A stretch of DNA of 43,553 bases from an uncultured bacterium (lineage in GTDB: Bacteria; Pseudomonadota; Alphaproteobacteria; Rhodospirillales; Rhodospirillaceae). The position numbers were made by a program, and so were the translations under genes. The notes under the pieces are model-generated. The model was given only the letters and a program-made list of their open reading frames with translations. It did not search any database and had not been told where the DNA came from. The stretch lies in NCBI GenBank assembly GCA_903888485.1, contig CAISTS010000018.1:1-43553 (forward strand), in the 5' to 3' direction. Positions within the stretch are counted from its first letter, which is position 1. Every line of letters begins with the position of its first letter. Positions 1 to 8,117 of this stretch are shown piece after piece.

Positions 1-39
1 GCCATCGCCGTCGATGGCGGCCAGAGCCGGGCGTTTTAA
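1..39 (+). CDS. C-terminal end of a gene entering from the left, possibly a short-chain dehydrogenase
   Basis: Frame 1 is open from the window edge to a TAA at 37-39 and encodes AIAVDGGQSRAF. A Val-Asp-Gly-Gly close to the C-terminus is typical of FabG-like short-chain dehydrogenases, where it closes the fold. It would converge on the transketolase gene, whose stop codon begins one base later. Only twelve residues are visible, so the family is a guess from this tail. It could be a chance open frame. Confidence 0.4.
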   Translation, partial: AIAVDGGQSRAF

Positions 40-996
40 TTACTGCGCGAAGGCGCGAACGCGCTTCGACATTGCCGCGACATCCAATCCGTCGCGCGCC
101 AGCAGCCATTCGCGGCTGCCGTAGACCAAGACCTGTTCATCGGCCGTCGCGAGACGCATCAGCCGTACCGCGGTGCCCGCGTCGGCGAGCCCCTCGGCCA
201 TGGCGCTACCAAGCCCGCCGGTGAGCGCGTTCTCTTCCAGCGTCACGAGTTTCCTCGATCGCCCAACGATATTCGCGACGAAGTCGGCGGTGAACAGCGG
301 CTGTAGGCGGAAGACATCAACCACGCCAACGGGAAGTCCCTGTTTCGAGAGGGCGTCCGCCAGCTCCAGAGCGATCGGAGTCATGAAGCCGGTGGAAAGG
401 ATATTCACCTCGGCCAGCGGCCGCAGCACGCCGTAGCCCTTGGTGAAATCCGTCTTCGGATCGTGCAGCGCGGGGAACATGCCCTTGTCGACACGCGCGA
501 AGACCGGGCCGTTCGCCTTGAACGACAGATGCGCGCAAGCTTCCGCCGCCACCGTGTCGCCGGGATTGAAAATGGTTACGCCCGGGATGGCGCGCGCGAC
601 CGCCACGTCCTGCGTGCCGTGGTGCGTCGGGCCGTCGTGCGAGATCGCAAAGCCCGAGCCGATTCCGGCGATCACCACCGGCAGCTTCATGGAGGCGACG
701 TTGAAGCGCAGCTGTTCATAACAGCGGAAGGTGACGAACGACGAGATGCCGAACACCAGCGGCTTCTTGCCGCAGGACGCCAACCCCGCCGCGACGTTGA
801 TCATGTTCTGCTCGGCCACGCCGACGTTGATGAATCGGTCGGGGAAGTTCTGCTTGAACTTGCGAAGGCTGAACACGTCCATGTCGTTGGTGATGATGAT
901 TACCTGCGGGTCCTTCTCGCCAATGGCGTAGACCGCATCGAAATAGGCGTCGCGGATATCTTTCATTTGGGGATTCGCGGGGGCGTTCATGGTCAT
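40..996 (-). CDS. Transketolase, C-terminal (pyrimidine-binding) subunit
   Basis: This 318-residue protein is the second half of a split transketolase: the ThDP pyrimidine-binding domain plus the transketolase C-terminal domain. It works with the product of the gene just upstream. The catalytic Glu that activates ThDP is expected in VGVAEQNM (Glu62). The stretch SHDGPTHHGTQD carries the His residues usual around the active site. The start ATG at 996 overlaps the TGA of the upstream subunit gene (ATGA), implying translational coupling. Split transketolases next to a second ThDP enzyme, an aminotransferase and epimerases usually belong to specialised sugar or secondary-metabolite pathways rather than the central pentose phosphate pathway. 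The exact substrate cannot be read from the sequence. Confidence 0.88.
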   Translation of the reverse strand: MTMNAPANPQMKDIRDAYFDAVYAIGEKDPQVIIITNDMDVFSLRKFKQNFPDRFINVGVAEQNMINVAAGLASCGKKPLVFGISSFVTFRCYEQLRFNVASMKLPVVIAGIGSGFAISHDGPTHHGTQDVAVARAIPGVTIFNPGDTVAAEACAHLSFKANGPVFARVDKGMFPALHDPKTDFTKGYGVLRPLAEVNILSTGFMTPIALELADALSKQGLPVGVVDVFRLQPLFTADFVANIVGRSRKLVTLEENALTGGLGSAMAEGLADAGTAVRLMRLATADEQVLVYGSREWLLARDGLDVAAMSKRVRAFAQ

Positions 997-1799
997 TCCC
1001 CCAGCTCGCGCCGCGCGATCTCAAGCTCTTTGACCGTCGGCACGGTGTGGTGCCACTTGAGTACGTTCTCCATGAAGGAGACGCCTTTGCCCTTAATCGT
1101 ATTGGCCAAGATCATGGTCGGACGGTCGGCCCCGCGCACGCTGGCGAAGGCTTGCATGATGGATGGGAAGGAGTGGCCGTCGATCGACAGGCACCGCCAG
1201 CCGAAGCTTTCCATCTTCGGCGTGAAATTGCGAAAGATCGAATCGTCTTCCATGATTTCGGTCACCGACAGGCGGTTACGGTCGATGATCGTGACAAGGT
1301 TGCCAAGGCCCATGTCCGCTGCGAAGGCGATGGCCTCCCAGATGGAGCCTTCGGCGACTTCGGCATCACCGAGGATGGTCACGGCGATGTTGTCGCGTTT
1401 GTCCATGCGCGCGGCGAGCGCCATGCCGGCGGTCACGCCCACGGCATGGCCCAGCGAACCGGTGTTCCAATCGACGCCGGGGATCGAGACATCAAGTTGC
1501 GCGCCCAAGCCGCCATCTTCGCCGTAGGTCGCCATTCTCCCTGCGTCCATGAAGCCCATGTCGATGAGGATGGTATAGAGCGCAAGGCACGCGTGGCCCT
1601 TGCTGAGGATGAAGCGGTCGCGGCCCGGCCAGTGCGGCTGTTTGGGATCGATGCGCAGGATGCCGCCGTAATACAGCGCCACCAAAAGGTCGGTGCAGGA
1701 ATAGGTGCCGCCGAGGTGGCCCTTTCCTTTTGCGACAGTGTGCTCAAGCGCCGCTAAGCGGATACGGCGTGCCGTGCGTTCCAGCGCTGCGACGTCCAT
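993..1799 (-). CDS. Transketolase, N-terminal (ThDP pyrophosphate-binding) subunit
   Basis: This 268-residue protein is the ThDP diphosphate-binding half of a split transketolase. Conserved blocks are KGHLGG (26-31), SKGHA (66-70), TGSLGHAVG (113-121) and the ThDP motif, which starts GDAEVAEG at 144 and ends IIDRN at 175. The last block binds Mg2+ and diphosphate. Its length matches the stand-alone N-terminal subunit family. It lies 2 bp after the acetolactate-synthase-like gene and overlaps the C-terminal subunit gene by 4 bp, so the three are almost certainly one transcript. The two subunits are expected to form a heterotetramer that transfers a two-carbon ketol unit. Confidence 0.9.
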   Translation of the reverse strand: MDVAALERTARRIRLAALEHTVAKGKGHLGGTYSCTDLLVALYYGGILRIDPKQPHWPGRDRFILSKGHACLALYTILIDMGFMDAGRMATYGEDGGLGAQLDVSIPGVDWNTGSLGHAVGVTAGMALAARMDKRDNIAVTILGDAEVAEGSIWEAIAFAADMGLGNLVTIIDRNRLSVTEIMEDDSIFRNFTPKMESFGWRCLSIDGHSFPSIMQAFASVRGADRPTMILANTIKGKGVSFMENVLKWHHTVPTVKELEIARRELGE

Positions 1800-1801
1800 G
1801 A

Positions 1802-3499
1802 TCAGCTCGACAATGCGGTTTCGAGGTAGGGCTGCACGATCACTTGCGTGCTGTCGCAGACCACTTCGACGAACACCGGGCCGTCCTTGGAAATGATCTC
1901 GCGCAGTTGCTGATCTATGAGGTCGGACTTCTCCATCAACACGAAGGGGAGGTCAAAGGTCTCGGCGACCTTCTTTAGGTCGAGCATCTCGGCGCCGGTA
2001 TCATCGTCCGAGCCGATGCGGCGTCCTTCGAAGAAGGAGTCCTGCCAGTTGCGCATGGAGGCGTAGCCGCCGTTGTTGATGACGAACAGCTTCACGTTGA
2101 AGCCGTAGTAGCTCAGCGTCTTCAGCTCCTGGATGTTGAGTTCCAGGGAGCCGTCGCCGGTGACGGCAAGGACCTGGCCGTCGGGATTAGCCACAGCGGC
2201 CCCAATCGCCAGCGGGATCGAAAGGCCCATGGCAGCATAGGCGCCCGAGGTGATTTCGCGCTGGCCCTTCTCGAAATGATAGACCTGCCCGCCGACGTAG
2301 AAGTTCGAGCCGGCATCGGTGGTCAGCACGTGACGCGCGGTCGCCGCCGCGTCCAGCCGCGACATGAAGTAGTAAAGATCGATCGGATCTTTCTTCTGCT
2401 CGGGCTTGAGCATCGGGTTGGCCGCCTTTAGACGCTGGCACTCGGCGGTCCAAGCGGACCAGTCCGGCAGCTTGGTCTGGCTGAGACCGGCCAGGAGGTG
2501 CTCAAGGAAGACGCGCACATCGGCGCGGATCGGCACGTTGAGGCGGTTGCTCAGCATCGCGATTTCCGCCGGGTCGATATCGACCATCACCACGGCCGCG
2601 TCCGGCGCGAAATGATCGAGGTTCGAACCTGCCAGCGAGACGGCAAGCCGCGAACCCAAGGTGATGATGAGATCGGGCTTTGCCAGCAGCGGCTTTGAAT
2701 ACTTCATGCCGCGCCGCCCGACGTGGCCCATGTTCAAAGGATGCGAGAAGGGCAGCATGTCCTGGCCGAGCCGCGAGAACGCGACCGGAATCTTTGTACG
2801 TTCCACCAGCTGCGTGAACAGCTCGACCGCTTTGCCCTGGCGCACGCCGTGGCCGCCGATGATCAGCGGCCGCTTGGCCTTCGACAGCAGCGCGATGACT
2901 TGTTCAACGGCGCCGGTGGCAGGCGCGGTCGGCTCCAGGGCTGGTGTGAACCCGCGCAGCTTGTCCGGGTCGATCATCGCGTACTGCATATCCATGGGCA
3001 CATCAATCCACACCGGGCCCGGACGGCCGGTGGTGGCGAGGTGATAGGCCTTCTCCATGTGATAGCGGATGCTCTCCGGCGATTCGATGGTCACCGCGTA
3101 TTTGGTCATGGGCGCGACGATCGGAATGATGTCGATCCCCGCCGTGCCGAAGGAGCGCACGCCGCGCGCTTCTTCGCGCTGGGGAATCTGGTCCGAAGGC
3201 GCTTGGCCCGAGATGATCATGATGGGCGCTGAATCGACCCAGGCTTCGGCGAGGCCGGAGACCGCGTTGGTGGAGCCCGGGCCGCTGGTGACACAGACGA
3301 CACCCAAACGTCCCGTGAGGCGCGCAAAGCTCTCGGCCATCATGGGCGCGGCGGCTTCGTTGCGGGCGCAGTAGTATTTGATGGAGGGCTGCTGGGCGAT
3401 GGCGTCGTTCATGTACATCGCGCCATTGCCGGTGAGCAGGAAGAACCGGTCGGCTTTCCGCTCGGCCAGGAACTTCATCATGTAATCGGCTACGCGCAT
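1802..3499 (-). CDS. Acetolactate synthase-like ThDP-dependent enzyme
   Basis: This 565-residue protein has the three-domain layout of the acetolactate synthase/pyruvate oxidase family. The N-terminal pyrimidine domain has the catalytic Glu in ARNEAAA (Glu48) and the TSGPGSTN block. A central domain follows. The C-terminal ThDP domain has GDGSLELN from 448 and the paired Asn at 475-476. Full-length catalytic subunits of amino-acid biosynthesis usually sit next to a small regulatory subunit gene (ilvN/ilvH). None is present here; instead the neighbours are a transketolase, an aminotransferase and epimerases. That context suggests a specialised C-C bond-forming or decarboxylating step, as in branched-chain sugar pathways (YerE-type enzymes are one known example). 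The substrate is undetermined. Confidence 0.85.
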   Translation of the reverse strand: MRVADYMMKFLAERKADRFFLLTGNGAMYMNDAIAQQPSIKYYCARNEAAAPMMAESFARLTGRLGVVCVTSGPGSTNAVSGLAEAWVDSAPIMIISGQAPSDQIPQREEARGVRSFGTAGIDIIPIVAPMTKYAVTIESPESIRYHMEKAYHLATTGRPGPVWIDVPMDMQYAMIDPDKLRGFTPALEPTAPATGAVEQVIALLSKAKRPLIIGGHGVRQGKAVELFTQLVERTKIPVAFSRLGQDMLPFSHPLNMGHVGRRGMKYSKPLLAKPDLIITLGSRLAVSLAGSNLDHFAPDAAVVMVDIDPAEIAMLSNRLNVPIRADVRVFLEHLLAGLSQTKLPDWSAWTAECQRLKAANPMLKPEQKKDPIDLYYFMSRLDAAATARHVLTTDAGSNFYVGGQVYHFEKGQREITSGAYAAMGLSIPLAIGAAVANPDGQVLAVTGDGSLELNIQELKTLSYYGFNVKLFVINNGGYASMRNWQDSFFEGRRIGSDDDTGAEMLDLKKVAETFDLPFVLMEKSDLIDQQLREIISKDGPVFVEVVCDSTQVIVQPYLETALSS

Positions 3500-3588
3500 C
3501 GCAGTCGTCTACCCTTATGCCTATCGCGGATTGCGCGGCATTCTACACAGGCAGCGAGGCGCTGTCTTGGGTTTCAACCGCAAGAAAT

Positions 3589-4791
3589 CTAAAGGATTTT
3601 GGCTGAATCCTGGCGTGCGTTTTCGGCCGCGACCGAGGCCGCGAAATCGACGAGGGCCGTGCAGCCGGCGTAGAGTTCGTCTTCCTTGCCGCTGAGGCAG
3701 ATGCGCACATAAAAGCGCCCCGACGGACCAAAGCCCGTGCCGGGGCACACGCAGACGGCGCGCTCGTGCAAGAAGCGGTTCGCAAAGGTCTCGCTGTCGA
3801 GCCCCGTGCGCTTGATGTTGAGGTAGATGTAGATCGCCGCATTGGGCCGCACGAAGCTGATCCATTTGGAGGGCCGCAGGATGGCGGTCACCGCCTCGAT
3901 GCGCCCTTCGATGATGCGATTGAGGCGCCCGACCTGGCGCAGGTAGCTGTCCTCGAGGTAGCGCGCCGCGGTCAGCTGCAAGGGCTTCGGCAGGCACGAA
4001 TAGAAGAGCGAGTTGTAGTCCGCGACCTTGGCGACGATGGCCGGATCGCCAACCACGCAGCCGGCGCGCAAGGCCGGCGCGGCGGCGTCCTTGGACAGCG
4101 AGTAGACGTAGAAGGTCGTCGGCCGGTGTTTCGGGCGGCGCGGTTGTTCGCCGTAAATCAAGTTCTTGTAGGTCTGGTCGAGCACCAGCGCGATGCCGCG
4201 CTCGGCGCATAGGCTGGCCAGCCCTTCCATCACCTCGGAGCTATGGGCGATGCCCAGGGGGTTGGACGGATTGTCGATGAGGAGGACGCGGATCTTGGGA
4301 TCGGCGTCGAGGCTGGCGCGGATTTCGGCGATATTGGGCGAGAACCCGACTTCTTCGCGTAAGGGGAAGAACACAGGGGTCAAACCATTGAAGCGGATCG
4401 CGAGCTGGTAGGTCGAGAACGCCGGGTCCGGCAACAGCACGCTGTCACCCTCATCGCACAGCAGCGCCAGGAGCTGCGAGATCGCGGCGTTGGCGGGCGT
4501 GATGACGACATGTTCGCGTTTGAACGGAAAGCCGTACTCTTCGGCGTATTGACGCGCCAGAATATCGCGCAGCGCCGGTTCGCCGGCGGAGGGGCTGTAG
4601 CCGAAGGAATTCGTCAGGAGCTTTTCCTCGCGCAGCAGCCGTTGCAGCTCGGGATCGGTGAGCGAGCTGGTGTCGCCGATTTCCAGGTGAATGACCGGCT
4701 GGCCGAGGGCTTCGATCTGCTGCGCCTCAGCGAGAATGCGGAACATCGGCTGGGGCTGGATACGGCCCGAACGACCCGAGAGTTTCAACAT
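3589..4791 (-). CDS. Class I/II PLP-dependent aminotransferase
   Basis: This 400-residue fold-type I aminotransferase resembles the AspC/alanine-tyrosine group. The PLP Schiff-base Lys is expected at Lys234 in YSLSKDAAAPALRAG. NPSNPLG (174-180) and VLDQTY (203-208) supply the Asn and Asp that hold the cofactor, and YVRICLSG near the C-terminus has the carboxylate-binding Arg. SFGYSPSAGEPALR (62-75) is the usual dimer and cofactor block. It is not a DegT-type sugar aminotransferase, so it probably acts on an amino or keto acid rather than directly on a nucleotide sugar. It lies 89 bp upstream of the ThDP gene on the same strand and may share its transcript. Confidence 0.85.
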   Translation of the reverse strand: MLKLSGRSGRIQPQPMFRILAEAQQIEALGQPVIHLEIGDTSSLTDPELQRLLREEKLLTNSFGYSPSAGEPALRDILARQYAEEYGFPFKREHVVITPANAAISQLLALLCDEGDSVLLPDPAFSTYQLAIRFNGLTPVFFPLREEVGFSPNIAEIRASLDADPKIRVLLIDNPSNPLGIAHSSEVMEGLASLCAERGIALVLDQTYKNLIYGEQPRRPKHRPTTFYVYSLSKDAAAPALRAGCVVGDPAIVAKVADYNSLFYSCLPKPLQLTAARYLEDSYLRQVGRLNRIIEGRIEAVTAILRPSKWISFVRPNAAIYIYLNIKRTGLDSETFANRFLHERAVCVCPGTGFGPSGRFYVRICLSGKEDELYAGCTALVDFAASVAAENARQDSAKIL

Positions 4792-4834
4792 CGCGCTTCC
4801 TGAACAGCTGCTCCTACGTGTGGGCAGTTTATTG

Positions 4835-4853
4835 CCAAATTCCTAAGATTTGG
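4835..4853. promoter_or_regulatory. Short inverted repeat upstream of the aminotransferase gene
   Basis: CCAAAT (4835-4840) and ATTTGG (4848-4853) form a perfect 6-bp inverted repeat with a 7-base spacer. It lies in the only AT-rich patch of the 185-bp gap between the epimerase and aminotransferase genes. It could be an operator for the aminotransferase/ThDP/transketolase operon or a weak structure after the epimerase gene. No T-run follows on either strand, so it is not a clear terminator. Confidence 0.25.
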
Positions 4854-4976
4854 TTTGTGGCCTTTTATCAACCTGGTGACGGCGTGACGAGCCTTGCCGT
4901 GGCAACAACTTCCCGTAGGCCGGGAATGCCCATTATTCCAACGGAATCTGGCGAGGAAGACCCAGCGCCGGTGGGG

Positions 4977-5939
4977 TCAACCCTGGCGGACGGGGTTCGC
5001 CTTATACCAGGCGAGGGTCCGGGCGAGACCCTCGGCGATGGGCGTGCGCGGCGCCCAGCCCAGCACCTTCTTGGCATGATCGATATCGATCAGGCGCTTT
5101 GGAATCATGCTGGGCTTGTCGGTGTTGTACTTCACCTCGGCGTTCTCGTAGTTACCGGCCTTCAGCAGGTGACCGAGCACGTCGCGCACCGTCACCGAGT
5201 TGCCGCCGGCGATGTTGATGGGGTCGTAGCCTTCAATCTTCTCAAACGCGGCGAGCATTCCGTCGACGAAGTCTTGAATGTAAATGAAATCCTTCAGGTC
5301 CTTGCCGTCGCCCCAAACTTCGAGCGGCGCCATGCGCTCGGCGACTTTGCGCACCAGCGCAGGGATGACGTGCGAGGTCTCCCACTCGAAGTCGTCGTAC
5401 TCGCCGTAGATGTTGCCGGGACGCACGACCGATACGCGCATGGGCTTGGCGATCTTCTGGTCGTACATCTCGCAAACGATTTCGGTGAAACGCTTCATCC
5501 AGGCGACGATGTGGTACTTCTCGTAAAACTCGTTGGTGCAGTCGCTTTCTTTCACTGGAGTGTCGGTGAGGGGATAGACCGTGTTGCTGGAGAGGAACTG
5601 AAACTTCTTCACGCCGGCTTTGTAAGCCGCGTCCAACATCGAGACGTTCATGATGACATTGGGCGTGAGGTGCACCAGCGGCGTCTTGGTCATCACGGCG
5701 GCGCCCGACGTGTTTGCGGCGCACATGAAGACATAGTCCTGCCCGGCGCAGACCCGGTCGCAATCGGTGCTGTTCAAGAGCTCGGCGGTGATGAAATTGA
5801 CGCGGGCGTCTTTGATCTGCGCCGGCTTCTTATGGATCGTCGCCGTCACCTTGGCGCCGAGGCCGGCCAAGCGCTGGATCAGGTTCGTGCCGACAAAGCC
5901 GGCGCCGCCGGTCACAAGAACTTTTGCATCTTTGAACAT
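4977..5939 (-). CDS. NAD-dependent epimerase/dehydratase (extended SDR) with altered active site
   Basis: This 320-residue extended short-chain dehydrogenase resembles GDP-fucose synthase/WcaG-type enzymes. The Rossmann glycine motif GGAGFVG is at 11-17, and SSNTVYP (117-123) carries the usual catalytic Ser region. VVRPGNIYG and the later DFIYIQDFVDG block match the nucleotide-sugar-binding half of the family. The expected YxxxK pair is incomplete: the best-aligned Tyr is Tyr142 in YHIVAWMK, and the residue four places on is Ala146 rather than Lys (Lys149 is seven on). It may still bind a nucleotide sugar with altered chemistry. It is divergent from a second epimerase gene across about 104 bp. 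Confidence 0.82.
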   Translation of the reverse strand: MFKDAKVLVTGGAGFVGTNLIQRLAGLGAKVTATIHKKPAQIKDARVNFITAELLNSTDCDRVCAGQDYVFMCAANTSGAAVMTKTPLVHLTPNVIMNVSMLDAAYKAGVKKFQFLSSNTVYPLTDTPVKESDCTNEFYEKYHIVAWMKRFTEIVCEMYDQKIAKPMRVSVVRPGNIYGEYDDFEWETSHVIPALVRKVAERMAPLEVWGDGKDLKDFIYIQDFVDGMLAAFEKIEGYDPINIAGGNSVTVRDVLGHLLKAGNYENAEVKYNTDKPSMIPKRLIDIDHAKKVLGWAPRTPIAEGLARTLAWYKANPVRQG

Positions 5940-6043
5940 GGAATTTCCTAATGCCCGCGAAGGTGCGGAAAATCACATGTGGGCAGCCCCCGGGTCAATC
6001 GGTTACAAGAAGCGCCCGCCCCAATCCCGCGCAAGGTTCGACG

Positions 6044-7033
6044 ATGATCAAGCAAGAAGTCCTGGCAAGTTTCACCGGCAAAAACGTGCTCATCACGGGG
6101 GGTACGGGGCTCATCGGGCGCGAGATCGTTAAAATGATGTGCGATGCCGGCGCGAAGGTGCGCATCGTTTCGCTCGACAAGGTCATCGTCGATGCGCGCG
6201 CCGAGCACACCATCGGCGATCTCACCGACTTCCGCTTCTGCAAGGACGCCACGCAGGGCATGGACTTCGTCTTCCAGGTGGCGGGGATCAAGGGCTCGAT
6301 TGAAGTCACCAAGTCCAAGCCCGCGAGCTTTTTCGTGCCGCTCCTGATGATGAACACCAACCTCTTGGAGGCGGTACGTCTCAACAAGGTGCAGAAGGCC
6401 GTCTACACCAGTTCCATCGGCGCCTACGCCAGTGCCGAAGTGTTCTCCGAGGACAAAAACCTCGAAGGCCCGCCCATGGACATGTTCCCGGGCTGGGCCA
6501 AGCGCATGGGAGAGCTGCAGATCCAGGCCTACAAGATTCAATACGGCATGGAAAACATCGCCATCGTGCGCCCGGCCAACGTCTACGGTCCCGGCGACAA
6601 CTTCGATCCCAAGAACGCCATGGTGATCCCGACGCTGATGTCACGCATCATGAACAAGGAAAATCCGGTGGTGATCTGGGGCGATGGTTCGGCGGTGCGC
6701 GACTTCGCTTACAGCCGGGATGTCGCCGAGGGCACGATCCTGGCGCTGTACCACGGCACGAAGGGCGGCTTCGTCAATCTGGGCGCCGGGGTTGGGTACA
6801 CGATCAAGGAGTTGGTCGAGGCGCTGCGATCCTTCCTCGACTTCAATTACGAATTTGATGCGACGAAGCCCGCGGGTTTCCCGCGCCGCGTCATGGACGT
6901 CTCGCTTGCGCGTCAATTGATCGACTACAATCCGACCACGTCATTGCGTGACGGGCTCAAGGAAACCTGGGACTGGTTCGTCCAGAACAAGGACGAATAC
7001 CTGCGCAAGCAGAACTATTTCGCCGAGAAGTAA
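6044..7033 (+). CDS. NAD-dependent epimerase/dehydratase (extended SDR)
   Basis: I place the start at ATG 6044 (MIKQEVLAS), ten residues before the first Rossmann strand, with an AAGG about ten bases upstream. An in-frame ATG at 5951 would add 31 uncharacteristic residues. The 329-residue protein has GGTGLIG at 19-25, SSIGAY at 123-128 and RPANVYGPGD in the substrate half. In the catalytic region the sequence is FPGWAKRMGE: the Lys (153) is present, but position 149, where Tyr of YxxxK belongs, is Pro. It is paired with, but divergent from, the other epimerase and presumably works on the same nucleotide sugar. Confidence 0.82.
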   Translation: MIKQEVLASFTGKNVLITGGTGLIGREIVKMMCDAGAKVRIVSLDKVIVDARAEHTIGDLTDFRFCKDATQGMDFVFQVAGIKGSIEVTKSKPASFFVPLLMMNTNLLEAVRLNKVQKAVYTSSIGAYASAEVFSEDKNLEGPPMDMFPGWAKRMGELQIQAYKIQYGMENIAIVRPANVYGPGDNFDPKNAMVIPTLMSRIMNKENPVVIWGDGSAVRDFAYSRDVAEGTILALYHGTKGGFVNLGAGVGYTIKELVEALRSFLDFNYEFDATKPAGFPRRVMDVSLARQLIDYNPTTSLRDGLKETWDWFVQNKDEYLRKQNYFAEK

Positions 7034-7038
7034 CGCTC

Positions 7039-7266
7039 TCAGCGCATGCCCATTCTGCCGCGCCGGGGCATGATCGGATTGCCGGTAACCAACGCGACGA
7101 GATGCGCGAGGGTCGCGAGCACGGTCACCAGCAGAATCAGTGAAATGAGGCGATAAGGCAGCAGCCGGGGCTTGGCCAGATTGATCGGCTTGCGGTCCTG
7201 CCAAACGCACAGACCCAGCGCAATCAATTGGACGACTAACAGGGCAACGGTGACGTTCAAACCCAT
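7039..7266 (-). CDS. Small two-helix membrane protein, function unknown
   Basis: This 75-residue protein has two hydrophobic helices, roughly residues 3-21 and 38-60, and a basic C-terminal tail (RRGRMGMR). A CGGAG ribosome-binding site lies a few bases before the ATG at 7266, which supports it as real. It follows the Sel1-repeat gene by 45 bp on the same strand and may be the last gene of the gspK-L-M-C-D transcript. I do not recognise the family. Confidence 0.6.
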   Translation of the reverse strand: MGLNVTVALLVVQLIALGLCVWQDRKPINLAKPRLLPYRLISLILLVTVLATLAHLVALVTGNPIMPRRGRMGMR

Positions 7267-7311
7267 CGCGGGCTCCGGTGTGAAGGCGTGGTGTGGAATG
7301 CCAAGCGCGGC

Positions 7312-8088
7312 TTACTTCGGCTTGGGGGCTTCGCCGGGATCGCCCGGCTGCCAAGCCACATGCCCCTCGTCAATGAGCGTGCGCAGGTTGAAGCGTGCGA
7401 GAACCGAATCCCGGGTGGCCTGCCTGAAGCAATAGGCGGCCTTCTCCCGGTCCTGGGCAAGACCGCCCTCGGATTGGTCATATGCGAAGCCCAGTTCGAC
7501 GTAGGCGTCGGCAATGCCGCCAGCGGCCGCGCGGCTGAAATGCGGTAGCGCCGATTTCCAGTCCGTCTCATGCCCGCCGCGGCCCTTGGCCAGCATCTCG
7601 CCGACCCAGTATTGACCGAGAGGCGTGCCGCGGTCGGCCGACCGCTTGAACCACGCGAAAGCCTTTTTCTCGTCCTTTGGCGCACCTGTGCCGGCGACAT
7701 GGGCGACGCCCACAAGGTAAGCGCCAAACCCATTTCCCTTTTCAGCGGCGCGTTCGAACAGTGCGACCGCCTTTTCGACGTCGATCGGCGGAGACTTGGC
7801 GTCGCGATCGGGCGAAGGCGCGTACATCAACCCCAGCAGGACCATCGCATCGGCGTCACCGCCTTCGGCAAGCTTGGTCAGCGCGGCGGTGTCGAGATGC
7901 TCGTGCGCCGGATTGATGTTCGCCGGATAGGAGTCTTTACGCGCAGGACATAGGCTGCCGCTTGGGGACGCTGCGGCAGGTGTTAATTTCGTCGGGGCCG
8001 TCCGTGACGGCGCAGCCGCCGCGACACCGACGGCGCAAGCCGCGGCGCCACACGCCAGAAGAAGGGCACACAGGGATCGGGACGTCAT
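7312..8088 (-). CDS. Exported Sel1-repeat (SLR) protein
   Basis: This 258-residue protein has a cleavable-looking signal peptide (hydrophobic residues about 5-25, ending in an Ala-rich stretch). At least three Sel1-type repeats follow; AVALFERAAEKGNGFGAYLVG, cut here to its ends AVALFERA and AYLVG, and GTPLGQYWVGEML are examples. Such repeats make an alpha-solenoid that scaffolds protein contacts in the periplasm. It starts 29 bp after gspD on the same strand, so it is probably co-transcribed with the secretin and could assist T2SS assembly. That role is inference from position. Confidence 0.78.
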   Translation of the reverse strand: MTSRSLCALLLACGAAACAVGVAAAAPSRTAPTKLTPAAASPSGSLCPARKDSYPANINPAHEHLDTAALTKLAEGGDADAMVLLGLMYAPSPDRDAKSPPIDVEKAVALFERAAEKGNGFGAYLVGVAHVAGTGAPKDEKKAFAWFKRSADRGTPLGQYWVGEMLAKGRGGHETDWKSALPHFSRAAAGGIADAYVELGFAYDQSEGGLAQDREKAAYCFRQATRDSVLARFNLRTLIDEGHVAWQPGDPGEAPKPK

Positions 8089-8117
8089 GCTTCACTCACT
8101 CTTGCAGGCGGCTGATT

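Noticed and set aside
4818..5951. 377-residue plus-strand open frame across the epimerase
   Set aside because: The minus strand encodes a clear extended SDR; this frame is its complement.
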